Assembly: GCF_001592735.1 (NCBI RefSeq)
Contig: NZ_LUKE01000002.1
Span: 124,001 to 188,000 of the forward strand
DNA: 64,000 nucleotides
DNA from: Bdellovibrio bacteriovorus
Lineage (GTDB): Bacteria; Bdellovibrionota; Bdellovibrionia; Bdellovibrionales; Bdellovibrionaceae
Direction: 5' to 3'
Made by a program: the position numbers and the translations under genes. Positions 8,421-18,163 of the stretch are shown here, piece by piece. The notes under the pieces are model-generated. The model saw nothing but the letters and a program-made list of their open reading frames with translations. It was not told the origin of the DNA and made no database searches. Positions within the stretch are counted from its first letter, which is position 1, and each line of letters starts with the position of its first letter.

Positions 8421-9452
8421 TTGCCGTAATATTTCTTCCTCACTGGTACCGTTAAAATAAGCGCGGTACCAGGTGACAGCCGCCTTAATAGACTCTTCGA
8501 CACTCAAAACGGGCTGCCAACCCAAATCTTGCAAAGCCAAATCGCTATTCATCGTCCCATGAACCGACGTGGCTTTAGAACTTAAAGCCACCCCTTCAAC
8601 CGAACCCATCCAAGAGCGTTTTATCAACTCTAAAGCATCGCCCACTGTCGCCATCGAATTTGAACCCAAGTTGTAAGTCGGCGCAAGCTTTGGACCCCGC
8701 TCAAGTAATTTTTCTGCCAGTAATAACAAACCCCGCACTTGATCCAAAACATGAATCCACGACCGCATGGAAGAAGGATGACGCAAAACCATCGGCCCCC
8801 CACCCCGCACACTTTCAACCGCTTCGCGCATGAAAGACTTTAAAGCAAAATCTCCGCCGCCAACCCCCGCCCCCAGACGAGCGGTCGCGAGCGCAATTTT
8901 ATGTTTGTTGTACTTGTCAGGATTAAAAAAACTGTGACGATAAGACAGCGTCACAAGCTCTGAACACAGCCGCGCGGTGGGTAAAATCTCATACGCGCCA
9001 AGGGCTGAGTCCTCAACCGACGGCACCACTGCGGGTCGCGCATAAACCTTATCCGAACTTGCCACCACCAGGGCGCGCACCGAGGCAGTTTCGCGCAAAA
9101 GCTCTAACAAGTTGGCAGTACCGACAACGGATTTCGCAATTAATTCAGGACTTTTGCGATCTTCTTCAAACAAAAATCCCAACTCTCCTAAATGCAGAAC
9201 AATATCACTTTGCGCGAAATTTAAAGTATCACTTAAACTTTTCTCGTCGCGAATATCGGCGTAAGTCATCGATATTTTTTGCGCCAAGCCCGAGACATCA
9301 AATAAACTGAGAGCTTCAGAAGAGGCTTCCCCAAAGCCAAACACCTGAGCCCCTAGATAAGTCAGACTTAAACACGTCCATGCCCCCAAAAAAGACGTCG
9401 GCGAAGTGACAAAGACTCTTTTCCCCTGCCAGAATTCGCGACTTAGAGACAT
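8403..9452 (-). CDS. Sugar-nucleotide dehydratase-like protein (RfbG-type SDR) with degenerate active site
   Basis: 349 residues matching the extended-SDR fold of CDP-glucose 4,6-dehydratase along its length: FWQGKRVFVTSPTSFLG, VVGTANLLELLRE, LRHPSSMRSWIHVLDQVRGLLLLAE. Key positions are altered. The nucleotide loop, TGxTGFxG in active enzymes, is TSPTSFLG here with two glycines replaced. The catalytic YxxxK expected just before the SELV segment reads LPTAR. I infer an inactive or repurposed family member. Its ATG overlaps the stop of the upstream small gene by one base (TAATG), so the two are translationally coupled. Confidence 0.75.
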   Translation of the reverse strand: MSLSREFWQGKRVFVTSPTSFLGAWTCLSLTYLGAQVFGFGEASSEALSLFDVSGLAQKISMTYADIRDEKSLSDTLNFAQSDIVLHLGELGFLFEEDRKSPELIAKSVVGTANLLELLRETASVRALVVASSDKVYARPAVVPSVEDSALGAYEILPTARLCSELVTLSYRHSFFNPDKYNKHKIALATARLGAGVGGGDFALKSFMREAVESVRGGGPMVLRHPSSMRSWIHVLDQVRGLLLLAEKLLERGPKLAPTYNLGSNSMATVGDALELIKRSWMGSVEGVALSSKATSVHGTMNSDLALQDLGWQPVLSVEESIKAAVTWYRAYFNGTSEEEILRQLKLHL

Positions 9453-9766
9453 TAATGATTTCCTGAAAGACTTTGTTCGATACCTTCAAGGCGATGTTCG
9501 GGCTGAACCCATTTGGCTAAGACTTGCCCCTGATACTGCCAGTAAAATCCCACAGGTTCCGCGTCATAAATGGCGACGCGCAATTGACCGTTTTTTTCGG
9601 TGGCCTTCATTTTTAACAAAGTTTGCGCCAAAGAATCGGGACTGAGCTTCCCAGCGGCGGCCGAAGGTGTACAATGTTCCTCGTACATCCGAGCGAGTAA
9701 ACTTAACTCAACAAGGTTAAAAAGAGAGTCCCGGATCAGATATTTATCGTCATGCAGTGATTTCAT
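9452..9766 (-). CDS. Small hypothetical protein coupled to the dehydratase-like gene
   Basis: 104 residues from the chosen ATG at 9764-9766, preceded by TTGAGG a few bases upstream. The open frame extends further to 9862, but that would overlap the divergent gene starting at 9831, so the internal start is preferred. The C-terminal half (LRVAIYDAEPVGFYWQYQG) faintly resembles the strands of GNAT acetyltransferases, but the protein is too short for a full domain. Its stop codon overlaps the next gene's start. Function unknown. Confidence 0.6.
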   Translation of the reverse strand: MKSLHDDKYLIRDSLFNLVELSLLARMYEEHCTPSAAAGKLSPDSLAQTLLKMKATEKNGQLRVAIYDAEPVGFYWQYQGQVLAKWVQPEHRLEGIEQSLSGNH

Positions 9767-9830
9767 AGACCTCAAGGCTAACGCGACACCACCATGACAT
9801 CCAAGTGAATTCTTATTAACGTGGGAGCCC

Positions 9831-10202
9831 ATGGAGCAACAAAAGATCCCCATCCAAGCCAATGTCAGCGATGACCGTCGCAGCGAAGGTTACGTCAACG
9901 TCGTGTATTTTAATCCCGCCGCCCGGATGAAAGAAGCTTTAAAAAAGCTCGCTCTTTTTTGGGGAATCGCGATTGTATCTGTCGCCTTGCCGGTTGTGCA
10001 CTTTGTAACCGTGCCTTTGTTTTTTTGCTTAGGAATTTTCTTTGCCTATCGCACTTATAAAAGTGAAGGTCGTGTGATCGAAGGTCTTACTCGCTGCCCG
10101 CACTGTGAAAACGAAGTGCCTATTAAGCCCGCCGAACTTCAATGGCCTCTGACGGAAATCTGCCAAAATTGCGCACGCGTGGTGCGTATCGAAAGAAAAT
10201 AG
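9831..10202 (+). CDS. Membrane protein with C-terminal zinc ribbon
   Basis: 123 residues. Two closely spaced hydrophobic segments (about residues 40-72) form a membrane hairpin. They are followed by a cytoplasmic tail with CPHC and CQNC pairs (around 89-92 and 112-115), the four-cysteine pattern of a zinc ribbon. The CATGGAGC context at 9830 gives an ATG start. No enzymatic motif. It may be an adaptor or regulator; partner unknown. Confidence 0.75.
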   Translation: MEQQKIPIQANVSDDRRSEGYVNVVYFNPAARMKEALKKLALFWGIAIVSVALPVVHFVTVPLFFCLGIFFAYRTYKSEGRVIEGLTRCPHCENEVPIKPAELQWPLTEICQNCARVVRIERK

Positions 10203-10237
10203 ATTGAGTCCTCAATGAAGTTTATTAAGCTTAATCC

Positions 10238-11185
10238 ATGATGAAATTTTTCTCGCTCTTTTTAACTGCCACTTTTTTATCGTCTCCTAGCTTGGCCCAA
10301 GACATGATGTCAGGCTTAACTCCACCCAAGTTTCAAAAAGTCACTTTGGGATATGTCGGCGTTTTTCACAAAAAAGCGCAGTTCCCGAATGAAGAAGCCG
10401 CCGTCCGCTTTCAAGCTTTCGACATGTCCGCCCCCATCATTCGCGATGACACCGAGTCTTGGACCGCCTCACTTGCCGGCAATGAACTGGCGGTGAATCC
10501 TACACAAGGTGAGCTTTCAAGATTTTATGATCTAAAAGTCGGCTTAGGTTACACCAAAGCGCTGGATGACAAACGTTTATGGTCGGCTTCGATTCGTTAT
10601 GGCTCGGCCAGTGATCGCCTTTTTGCCAATCCCAGTGTTTCAACCATAGGGGCAACGTGGTTCTATTCTTATCCCAAAGACGAAACCGCACGCTGGTTGT
10701 TCTTAGTGGATTATTCAAACAACCGGCCGATTTTAAACAATATCCCGCTGCCAGGATTCGCTTATTTTTACACCCCATCCAAAACCTTTAAACTGGCCGT
10801 GGGCGCTCCATTTGCTTCGGTGACTTGGGACTTTCACGAATACTGGGGACTAGAGGGTTTCACCCTTGTTCCATGGGTGGTGAAAGGGAATATCTACTAT
10901 CGCGTCAATGACTTTGCCAAGCTCTACGCCGGCTTAGACTTTTCACAAATCACTTATTATCGGGCAGACCGAACAAACAACAAAGAACGAGTTTTTTATG
11001 ATGAGAAAAAACTGTTCCTCGGTGCAAAATCTCCGCTCTCTAAAAATATTCTTGCGGACTTTGAAGTGGGACACGCTTTTGATCGGGCGTTTTTTGAAGC
11101 CGAAGAGTACGAAATTGATCCAGAAAACCCCACTACTATTGCCAACGCGTTTTATGCTAAGCTATCCTTAAGGCTGTTCTTCTAA
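10238..11185 (+). CDS. Exported beta-rich protein, probable outer-membrane barrel
   Basis: 315 residues with a Sec signal peptide (MMKFFSLFLTATFLSSPSLAQ). The mature part has amphipathic strands alternating with short turns and many aromatic residues (YSYPKDETARWLFLVDYSNN, KLYAGLDFSQITYYRAD), and ends in a strand terminating with phenylalanine (AKLSLRLFF), the usual C-terminal signal of outer-membrane barrels. Resemblance to DUF6268-type barrels is possible but not certain. The stop lies 15 bases before the STAS-like gene, so they may be co-transcribed. Confidence 0.7.
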   Translation: MMKFFSLFLTATFLSSPSLAQDMMSGLTPPKFQKVTLGYVGVFHKKAQFPNEEAAVRFQAFDMSAPIIRDDTESWTASLAGNELAVNPTQGELSRFYDLKVGLGYTKALDDKRLWSASIRYGSASDRLFANPSVSTIGATWFYSYPKDETARWLFLVDYSNNRPILNNIPLPGFAYFYTPSKTFKLAVGAPFASVTWDFHEYWGLEGFTLVPWVVKGNIYYRVNDFAKLYAGLDFSQITYYRADRTNNKERVFYDEKKLFLGAKSPLSKNILADFEVGHAFDRAFFEAEEYEIDPENPTTIANAFYAKLSLRLFF

Positions 11186-11200
11186 GCTTGGTGGTAGTAA

Positions 11201-11653
11201 ATGGAATTTCATCTTGAAGGTCCGATCAGTGAAAAGACCGAAATCTTTAGTCAGGACGTGCGCAAAGCCACAAGCCTGACATTAGATCTGCACAGAGTGA
11301 CCTTTATTAACTCTATCGGAGTTAAAAATTGGATCACATGGATGATGTCGGTCCCCACAAACTGCAAGATCGAATTGCGTAACTGCCCGTTTGTGATCAT
11401 TTCTCAAATTAACATGGTTCAAGGATTCTTACCAAAGACCGCGCGTGTGCAAAGCTTCTTTGCTCCTTACGTGGATGAAAATGGGGATGAGCTGATCCGC
11501 CATCTTACGCGCGGGGTGGATTATGAATATGCCAACGGCGCCACCCCGGCGGTTTTGACTTTTGTGGAAAATTATATCGATCCACAGACAAAACAAGAAT
11601 ACGAACCGGATTTTGTGCCTAGTAAGATCACAAAGTTTTTGACGGACGTCTAA
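11201..11653 (+). CDS. STAS-like domain protein (paralog A)
   Basis: 150 residues. LTLDLHRVTFINSIGVKNWITWM matches the core of STAS domains (anti-sigma-factor antagonists and relatives), including the Ser-x-Gly region that carries the phosphorylatable serine in SpoIIAA. It then departs from the classic family with a cysteine segment (ELRNCPFVIISQINMV) and a C-terminal extension of about 50 residues. The gene at 35332-35817 has the same unusual layout, so this is a local paralogous subfamily. Partner kinase or sigma factor not identifiable here. Confidence 0.72.
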   Translation: MEFHLEGPISEKTEIFSQDVRKATSLTLDLHRVTFINSIGVKNWITWMMSVPTNCKIELRNCPFVIISQINMVQGFLPKTARVQSFFAPYVDENGDELIRHLTRGVDYEYANGATPAVLTFVENYIDPQTKQEYEPDFVPSKITKFLTDV

Positions 11654-11662
11654 ATTAAAAAT

Positions 11663-12430
11663 CTATCCGAAACGACCGGTGATATAGTTTTCTGTACGGC
11701 GGTCTTTAGGATTTGTAAAAATCTGATCACTTTCCCCAAACTCAATCAAATCACCTAAATACATAAAGGCCGTGTAATCAGAAACGCGCGCGGCTTGATG
11801 CAGACTGTGGGTCACAATCGCGATCGTGACATCTTTACGAAGTTCCCCAATAAGTTCTTCAATATGTCGAGTAGAAATAGGATCTAACGCCGAAGTCGGT
11901 TCATCCAATAATAAGATCTCAGGCTCTGTCGCTAAAGCTCGTGCGATACACAAACGCTGTTGCTGGCCGCCGGAAAGTGCGGTCGCGGGTGTGTGCAAGC
12001 GGTCTTTAACTTCATTCCAAAGCCCGGCTTGTTGCAAAGATTTTTCCACGCGCTCTTCAATAAAACTTTTCTTTTTTACGCCGCGAACTTTAAGTCCGTA
12101 AGCCACATTTTCGTAAATACTTTTAGGAAATGGATTTGGTTTTTGAAAAACCATCCCGATACGCATGCGGACTTCCATCGGATCAATTTCTTTACCTAAA
12201 ATATTTCTTTGATCCGGGTGAAGCAAGATTTCACCTTGATAGTTCGCATTTGGATAAAGGTCATGCATACGGTTAAAACAACGCAATAACGTGGTCTTAC
12301 CGCAACCCGAGGGGCCAATCAACGCGGTCACACGATCTTCATAAACCGGCAAAGTCACACCGTTAAGAACTTTTTTATCCCCGTAAGAGAACAGCAAATT
12401 TTTTACTTCAGCACGCAGTTTTAATTCCAT
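11663..12430 (-). CDS. pstB: Phosphate ABC transporter ATPase PstB
   Basis: 255 residues, the normal PstB length. Walker [11 protein letters not shown]-loop [11 protein letters not shown], signature LSGGQQQR, Walker [14 protein letters not shown] and H-loop IVTHS are all intact. It powers high-affinity phosphate import through PstA and PstC. It is the last gene of the pstSCAB operon, 3 bases after pstA. No phoU follows; the next gene is convergent. Confidence 0.97.
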   Translation of the reverse strand: MELKLRAEVKNLLFSYGDKKVLNGVTLPVYEDRVTALIGPSGCGKTTLLRCFNRMHDLYPNANYQGEILLHPDQRNILGKEIDPMEVRMRIGMVFQKPNPFPKSIYENVAYGLKVRGVKKKSFIEERVEKSLQQAGLWNEVKDRLHTPATALSGGQQQRLCIARALATEPEILLLDEPTSALDPISTRHIEELIGELRKDVTIAIVTHSLHQAARVSDYTAFMYLGDLIEFGESDQIFTNPKDRRTENYITGRFG

Positions 12431-12433
12431 GAA

Positions 12434-13351
12434 TTACCACTTCATCTTTTTACGGAAACGAGAGCGCAAATAAATCGCCCCGCCGTTCATAATTAAAGTC
12501 ATCAAAAGCAAAATCACACCCGTCGCCGCCGCATTCACGTGGAATTCTGGCTGCGGACGCGAGAGCCAGTTAAACATCTGGATCGGCATCACGGTAAAAG
12601 GATCCATCAACCATTTGAAATTCAAAAACGGAAAATGCCCTTCCACCGGCGGCGTCGGCAAAAAAGCAATAAAGGTCAACGCACCGATGGTAATTAACGG
12701 AGCCGTTTCCCCAATCGCGCGCGATAAAGAAATAATAACCCCGGTTAAGATACCGCCTGAAGAATAAGGCAAGATATGATAGCGGATGGTTTGCCATTTA
12801 CTAGCTCCCATGGCGTAGCTGGCTTCGCGGATGGTATTTGGAATCGCGCGAATGGCTTCACGCGTGGTCACGATAATGATCGGCAAAACAAGCAAACCTA
12901 AAGTCAGTCCGGCCGTCAGAATACTTTGACCTAATTTAAGCTTATAGACAAACAAACCCAACGCCATCAGACCGTAGGTGATCGACGGAATACCGGCAAG
13001 GTTGATAATATTGAGCTCAATTAAATGCGAAATCCAATTTTTTTTAGAATATTCCTCTAAGTAAACACCCGCGGCCACGCCTAATGGGATGGCACAAAAC
13101 GCGGTGGTCAGCATAATACAGAACGACCCCACCCATGCCGACAAAATCCCCGCGCGCTCCGCAAACCGGGATGGAAAGTTCGTAAAGAAATCAAAATTAA
13201 TACGCGGAACACCGGTCACGGCCAAATCCACGATCAGCGCTAAAAGTGTGATCAGCGCAAACAACAAAGACATAAGCCCCATCATCGCAAAGACAAAGTC
13301 CCAGAACTGACGGCGCTTGATATTGGCAAGAATATCTTGGTTTGCTTCCAT
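12434..13351 (-). CDS. pstA: Phosphate ABC transporter permease PstA
   Basis: 305 residues with six predicted membrane segments and the inner-membrane permease EAA-type loop (REASYAMGASKWQTIRYHILPYSSGGILTG). GIPSITYGLMALGLFV matches PstA. It abuts pstC exactly (pstC ends at 13352), indicating translational coupling. Confidence 0.95.
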   Translation of the reverse strand: MEANQDILANIKRRQFWDFVFAMMGLMSLLFALITLLALIVDLAVTGVPRINFDFFTNFPSRFAERAGILSAWVGSFCIMLTTAFCAIPLGVAAGVYLEEYSKKNWISHLIELNIINLAGIPSITYGLMALGLFVYKLKLGQSILTAGLTLGLLVLPIIIVTTREAIRAIPNTIREASYAMGASKWQTIRYHILPYSSGGILTGVIISLSRAIGETAPLITIGALTFIAFLPTPPVEGHFPFLNFKWLMDPFTVMPIQMFNWLSRPQPEFHVNAAATGVILLLMTLIMNGGAIYLRSRFRKKMKW

Positions 13352-14290
13352 CTATTCTCTCTCCTGAAATTTTTTGCGCAAATAAAGACCCACGATATTA
13401 AAACACAATGTCAGCAGCAAAAGACTTAAACCCGCGACGTAAATCGACTGATAACCAATGGATCCGTGCGGCAAATCCCCCAGACTTACTTGCACGATAA
13501 AGGCGGTGATCGTCGCTGCCGGCTCTGTCGGATTTAGGGTCAAATTCGGCTGCATCCCCGCGGCAATCGCGACAACCATGGTTTCCCCCAAGGCGCGCGA
13601 GATACCTAAAATATAAGCGGACGTGATCCCTGAAAAGGCCGCCGGAATCACGACTCTGAAGGCCGTTTGCATACGTGAGGCCCCGACCGCAAACGAAGCT
13701 TCGCGCAAATGGTTTGGAACCGTGCGCATAGCATCTTCACTTAAGGAACTCACATAAGGAACAATCATCATCCCGATCACAAGGCCCGCACTTAGAACGT
13801 TAAATCCGCCTAACGACGGAATGAGTTTTTGCAAAAGAGGTGTCACAAATAAAAGGGCAAAATAACCATACACGACCGTGGGGACCGCCGCTAAGAGCTC
13901 TAAAATGGGTTTTAAAACTTCGCGCGCCGAAGGTCTCACGTATTCACTTAAAAAAGCTGCGGCCACGGTTCCCAATGGAATGGCCACCGTCAAAGCAATA
14001 ATTGTGGAAAGAAAAGTTCCACACAACAGAGGCAAGATTCCATAACGAGGATTTTCAAAAAGTGGTGTCCACTGCGTGTCGGTTAAGAAATCAATCACCG
14101 ACACATGCGCGAAAAACGGAATACTTTCCGTCACCAGAATTCCCACAATCCCCACCGTAACAAGGACTGAAGAAGCAGCGGCAAAAAATAAAACCGTCTC
14201 GATAAGACGTTCTCTTAAACGACGCATCCGCCGGACCGGGTGGTCGGCGGACGTAAATTCAGAAAGTTTTTTAAGTTGATTCTTACTCAC
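13352..14290 (-). CDS. pstC: Phosphate ABC transporter permease PstC
   Basis: 312 residues with six membrane segments. AAVPTVVYGYFAL and the EAA loop REASFAVGASRMQTAFRVVIPAAFSGI identify PstC. The N-terminal ~35 residues form a charged cytoplasmic extension. It starts 4 bases after the pstS stop. Confidence 0.95.
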   Translation of the reverse strand: MSKNQLKKLSEFTSADHPVRRMRRLRERLIETVLFFAAASSVLVTVGIVGILVTESIPFFAHVSVIDFLTDTQWTPLFENPRYGILPLLCGTFLSTIIALTVAIPLGTVAAAFLSEYVRPSAREVLKPILELLAAVPTVVYGYFALLFVTPLLQKLIPSLGGFNVLSAGLVIGMMIVPYVSSLSEDAMRTVPNHLREASFAVGASRMQTAFRVVIPAAFSGITSAYILGISRALGETMVVAIAAGMQPNLTLNPTEPAATITAFIVQVSLGDLPHGSIGYQSIYVAGLSLLLLTLCFNIVGLYLRKKFQERE

Positions 14291-14294
14291 AGAA

Positions 14295-15293
14295 TTACAA
14301 TGAGCCTTCTCGTTTCATCAGATCTTCAATCTTAAGACCGATCTCAGAATGTCCCCCGAAAACGGTGCCCAGCTTGTTTTCTTTGACATGCTTTTTACCG
14401 ATTTCATAAGCCTTCGCGGGCAACGGCACGTATTTGACTTCGGGAACGATTTTCGCGGCATTGCTTAAATAGAAGTTCACGAAATCTTTGATCTCTGTTT
14501 TTTTCAAAGACGCTTCGCTGACATAGATAAACACCGGACGAGACAGCGGGAAGTAAGTGCCCGTCTCAACCGTTTCACGCGAAGGTAAAACTGCTTCGTT
14601 CTTTTTTGGCGCTTTATCGCCACCAATGATCGCTAGCGCGTTGAGCTTTGTTTTATTTTCCTCAAAATAAGCTAAAGGAATATAACCGATCGCGTATTGG
14701 TCATTAGCCACACCAGTGACGAGAGTGTTGTCGTCTTCACTGGCTGTGTAATCGCCGCGCGAAGATTTAGATTTTCCCACAACGGCTTCCGTGAAATAGT
14801 CAAAAGTTCCCGAGTCCGCCCCGGCACCGTAAAGTTTCATATTTTCTTTCGGCCAAGCGGGGTTGATATCGCTCCATTTCATGATTTTGCCTTGAGCTGC
14901 GGGTTCCCACATTTTTTTAAGGTCCGACACAGAGATGGATTTAAGCCATGTATTCTTTTTACCTACGATCACAGCAGTTGCGTCATAAGCAATAGGGATT
15001 TCAAGGAATTTGATGCCCGCTTTACGGCAAGCTTCAAGCTCTGAAGTTTGAATAGGACGAGAAGCATCTTGGATATCGATTTCGCCACGGCAGAATTTTT
15101 TAAATCCGCCACCGGTACCAGAAATACCCACGGTCACGCGAACTTTGCCTTTTTGGGCTGTTTGAAATTCTTCCGCCATTGCCTCGGTGATGGGGAACAC
15201 GGTGCTGGATCCATCGATTTTGATCACCGGCACTTGAGCGTGGGCGAAGAGGCCTAAAAATAATGACACGGCGATAATCAGTTTATTCAACAT
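14295..15293 (-). CDS. pstS: Periplasmic phosphate-binding protein PstS
   Basis: 332 residues from the ATG at 15291-15293, preceded by AGGAG; an in-frame start 12 codons further upstream would disrupt the signal peptide. The signal peptide ends at FAHAQ. Phosphate-site motifs are present: IDGSSTVFP at the mature N-terminus, [24 protein letters not shown], and [17 protein letters not shown]. It binds phosphate and hands it to PstCAB. It heads the operon and is divergent from a histidine kinase gene. I did not find a convincing Pho box in the 119-base intergenic region. Confidence 0.95.
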   Translation of the reverse strand: MLNKLIIAVSLFLGLFAHAQVPVIKIDGSSTVFPITEAMAEEFQTAQKGKVRVTVGISGTGGGFKKFCRGEIDIQDASRPIQTSELEACRKAGIKFLEIPIAYDATAVIVGKKNTWLKSISVSDLKKMWEPAAQGKIMKWSDINPAWPKENMKLYGAGADSGTFDYFTEAVVGKSKSSRGDYTASEDDNTLVTGVANDQYAIGYIPLAYFEENKTKLNALAIIGGDKAPKKNEAVLPSRETVETGTYFPLSRPVFIYVSEASLKKTEIKDFVNFYLSNAAKIVPEVKYVPLPAKAYEIGKKHVKENKLGTVFGGHSEIGLKIEDLMKREGSL

Positions 15294-15412
15294 AAAAAGC
15301 GGTCTCCTGTTGGGATATAGGTCTAGCACCGTTCAATAGCCATGTATTGTTAAGGTTTCATTGAGATTTAGCTGTTTCGCGTTAGCCGAAGTTTATGTAA
15401 ACTCCATTTCGT

Positions 15413-16939
15413 ATGCATAAAAAGTATCTCTTGGATCCCAATAGCATTTTCATCAAAATCAACCACGCTATTGCTAATAGCGTTTATATCTTTGATGTGG
15501 ACGATAGCGTGCTAGTTTGGCTTTCAGATCGAGGACAAGAGCTGATAGGCCTCACTTTAAAGGACATCCAGGCGCTGGGCCCCGCCTATGTAGAAAAGAT
15601 AATGCATCCAGACGATTTGCCCAAGCTTATAGCGACGATCCGAAATATCGGCAGCATCCAAGACGATAAACCGATTCTTTTGGAATACCGCCTGCGCCAT
15701 CCGAACGGCAGTTTTAATTGGGTGCATGATCGCATCACCGTTTTTTCTAGAAAAGAAAATGGCGAAGTGGAATCCGTCTTAGGGGTCGTGACTTTGGTGA
15801 ACAGCCTCAAACGTCGAGAACAAGAACAGCTTAAAATCATCGAAAAACTAAACCTGTCGCTTTCGGCCGCAAAAATGGGAACCTGGGAGTGGGACTTAGA
15901 AAAAAATGTGCTGCATTGGGATGATCGTATGTACGACATTCATGATGTGGATCCCGCCACGGCCAAGCCCCCGGTGGAAGAAGTGTGGGCCCGAGCTGAT
16001 CGCTCAGACATGGAGCAAGTAAATATCAAAGTTCAAGAGGCGGCAGAAAAGCGCCAGGATTTTTACGTCACCTATCGCACGAAATATCGCAACGATGAAA
16101 TCCACCACATTCGCGTTTACGGACGATTTATTTCATCCTTAAACATCAATCGAATGTATGGTGTCGCCTGGGATTCGACCGAAGAAATTAAAACCGAACA
16201 AGAAGCGGCGGAAGCCAAAGCGCGCTTGATTTCTTCCACTAAAATGGCGGCATTAGGTGAAATGTCTGGCGGGATTGCTCATGAAATCAATAACCCCCTC
16301 ACCGTCATTCAAGCTCGCGCGTTTCAATTAAATCAAATGGTTGAACAAAATAAGCTTGATCCCGCGAAAGTAAAACAGGCCGCCGAAAGTATTAGTCGCA
16401 CGGCGGATAAGATCGCCAAAATCATTAAATCCTTGCGCTCCTTTGCCCGCGAAGGAACCTATGATCCCTTTGAGGTCGTCGCCGTCAACCGCTTGATTGA
16501 AGAGACTTTAGAGTTTTGCCGCACACGATTTTACAATCACGGTGTGGAGATTGAAGTCGGCCCTATTGATCCCGATTTAGAGATCGAATGTCGAGTCATC
16601 CAAATTGAACAAGTGCTTTTAAATCTGCTCAATAATTCTTTTGATGCCATTCAAAATCTGGAGGATCGATGGATCCGTATAAATGTTAAAGACATGGATG
16701 AAGAAGGTATTGAAATCATCGTGACGGATTCCGGGGCCGGCATTGCGCCGGATTTGCAAGATCAAATCATGATGCCATTTTTTACGACCAAAGAAGTCGG
16801 TAAAGGCACAGGATTAGGTTTAAGTATTTCTAGCGGGATCATTCGCAGCCACAAGGGCTCATTGCGCTTAGACCCCGTCAGTGAAAACACCACTTTTGTG
16901 GTGCAGTTGCCAAAATTTCAAGAAAACTTAGATCACTGA
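15413..16939 (+). CDS. Soluble PAS-PAS sensor histidine kinase
   Basis: 508 residues without membrane segments. Two PAS/PAC units cover about 15-140 and 150-265. The HisKA dimerisation helix has the phosphoacceptor His290 in GGIAHEINNP, and the HATPase domain has N box NSFDAIQN, G1 VTDSGAGIA and G2 GKGTGLGLSIS. No response regulator is adjacent. Position divergent from pstSCAB makes a phosphate-related role possible, but PhoR kinases usually have membrane anchors, so this is only inference. Its last 7 bases overlap the convergent Fur-family gene. Confidence 0.9.
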   Translation: MHKKYLLDPNSIFIKINHAIANSVYIFDVDDSVLVWLSDRGQELIGLTLKDIQALGPAYVEKIMHPDDLPKLIATIRNIGSIQDDKPILLEYRLRHPNGSFNWVHDRITVFSRKENGEVESVLGVVTLVNSLKRREQEQLKIIEKLNLSLSAAKMGTWEWDLEKNVLHWDDRMYDIHDVDPATAKPPVEEVWARADRSDMEQVNIKVQEAAEKRQDFYVTYRTKYRNDEIHHIRVYGRFISSLNINRMYGVAWDSTEEIKTEQEAAEAKARLISSTKMAALGEMSGGIAHEINNPLTVIQARAFQLNQMVEQNKLDPAKVKQAAESISRTADKIAKIIKSLRSFAREGTYDPFEVVAVNRLIEETLEFCRTRFYNHGVEIEVGPIDPDLEIECRVIQIEQVLLNLLNNSFDAIQNLEDRWIRINVKDMDEEGIEIIVTDSGAGIAPDLQDQIMMPFFTTKEVGKGTGLGLSISSGIIRSHKGSLRLDPVSENTTFVVQLPKFQENLDH

Positions 16940-17382
16940 CAGCGAGAACAAACGCCAAAAAAATCCAGGCGATGAGAGACTTGTTTATAGCCCATGCCTT
17001 CCACCGTTTTGATATGACTTTCTAAATCACAGATATGCAGGGGTTCCACCCTTTGGCAATGGCGGCAGATCACGTGATGGTGGTGATGGCCGGACTCCAA
17101 AGCCAATTCAAAACGAGCCACCCCGTCACCAAATTCTTGGCGCGTGACCAAAAGCACTTCTTCAAATTTCTTTAATATCCGATAGATCGTAACTAGGTCG
17201 GCCCCTTCAGATTTTGAATCGAATTTTTTAAAAATCTCGTCGGCCGAAATAGGCTCTGGATGGGCCAGCAAAATCTTAAGCACCTGACTGCGCTGTTGGG
17301 TGACTTTCATCCCCCCATTGCGCATTCGCGTGTGAAGCGAATCCATATCGATATTTTTTCGTTCGGTGCCACATTTGCTCAT
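16933..17382 (-). CDS. Fur-family metalloregulator
   Basis: 149 residues. N-terminal winged helix (VTQQRSQVLKILLAHPEPISADEIF, VTIYRILKKFEE) and C-terminal dimerisation domain with the HHHHHVICRHC metal region and a second CxxC at the C-terminus (CSRC), which together form the structural zinc site. The composition suits a Zur, PerR or Fur repressor; I cannot choose among these from sequence. It is preceded by a start with an extra hydrophilic N-terminus (MSKCGTERKN), and an internal ATG 12 codons in is also possible. Confidence 0.9.
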   Translation of the reverse strand: MSKCGTERKNIDMDSLHTRMRNGGMKVTQQRSQVLKILLAHPEPISADEIFKKFDSKSEGADLVTIYRILKKFEEVLLVTRQEFGDGVARFELALESGHHHHHVICRHCQRVEPLHICDLESHIKTVEGMGYKQVSHRLDFFGVCSRCQ

Positions 17383-17423
17383 GACTCAGGAATCTACCCT
17401 AAGTCGCCATCAAAATCCACCCT

Positions 17424-18146
17424 CTAAGCCTGATTTCTAAGGCGTTCTAAGCTATTTAGGCCGTAAAACGAATAGGCGAAAGCTGAGAACACCGGAAGTA
17501 AAATAAAAGCGAAAGGAATATATGAGGCAAAGACTAAAAGAGCACCTAAACCCCAAAGTCCGGCGGATTGTTTTTTTGCGATAAGCACCCGTTCTTCCTT
17601 AGAGGCATAGTCTTGCAGGACATCATAAACAAAAATCTTTTTATTCATCCAGATCACTAAAATCGCCGGAATCACCAGTGGCATTCCAGGAATAAGCCAC
17701 AGCGGAAGAGTCAGGAAGAATAAAACCACAAAGACGGTCAAGGTTTGGAGTGAATTCGCTAAGCTTCCTAAGGTCGATCCGCCTTTTTTCTTTTCTAGGT
17801 TTGAGAAATACTTCACCGCCACTTCACGTTGCACTAAAGGGGTTACAAAGATCGACGTCACCAATAACACCGCAACAAAAAGCACCGGAATAAAGACCAT
17901 CAACAAAAATGCGCTAGAAAAAATGGCCGGTAAAGCCTCGCGATTTCCCACCAGCACCTCCCCTAACCACTGCACCCACGCCCAGTTAGAAAAAGTATGC
18001 GTCACGCTGACAGAGAGCGAATTCCAAAAGACAATCAGGAGGACGGAGAGTAAAAAACCGGTTAAAAGTGGGGGGCATAAAACCACAAACCACGTGCGAA
18101 AATTGAAGAGGGCTTTGATTGCTTGCTGTAATGACTTTATGACCAT
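17424..18146 (-). CDS. EI24/CysZ-like integral membrane protein
   Basis: 240 residues with four to five membrane segments. The N-terminal layout (amphipathic SLQQAIKALFNF, then a first hydrophobic segment), the central LVQREVAVKYFSN region and the IPGMPLVIPAILVIWMNKK segment match the EI24 domain shared by CysZ sulfate channels. No cysteine-assimilation genes are nearby, so a sulfate role is unproven. Its start is only 17 bases from the divergent phosphatase gene. Confidence 0.75.
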   Translation of the reverse strand: MVIKSLQQAIKALFNFRTWFVVLCPPLLTGFLLSVLLIVFWNSLSVSVTHTFSNWAWVQWLGEVLVGNREALPAIFSSAFLLMVFIPVLFVAVLLVTSIFVTPLVQREVAVKYFSNLEKKKGGSTLGSLANSLQTLTVFVVLFFLTLPLWLIPGMPLVIPAILVIWMNKKIFVYDVLQDYASKEERVLIAKKQSAGLWGLGALLVFASYIPFAFILLPVFSAFAYSFYGLNSLERLRNQA

Positions 18147-18163
18147 GATGCGTTTATGATATT

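Noticed and set aside
9767-9862. Longer start for the small gene at 9452-9766
   Set aside because: It would overlap the 5' end of the divergent gene at 9831, and a better ribosome-binding site serves the internal ATG.
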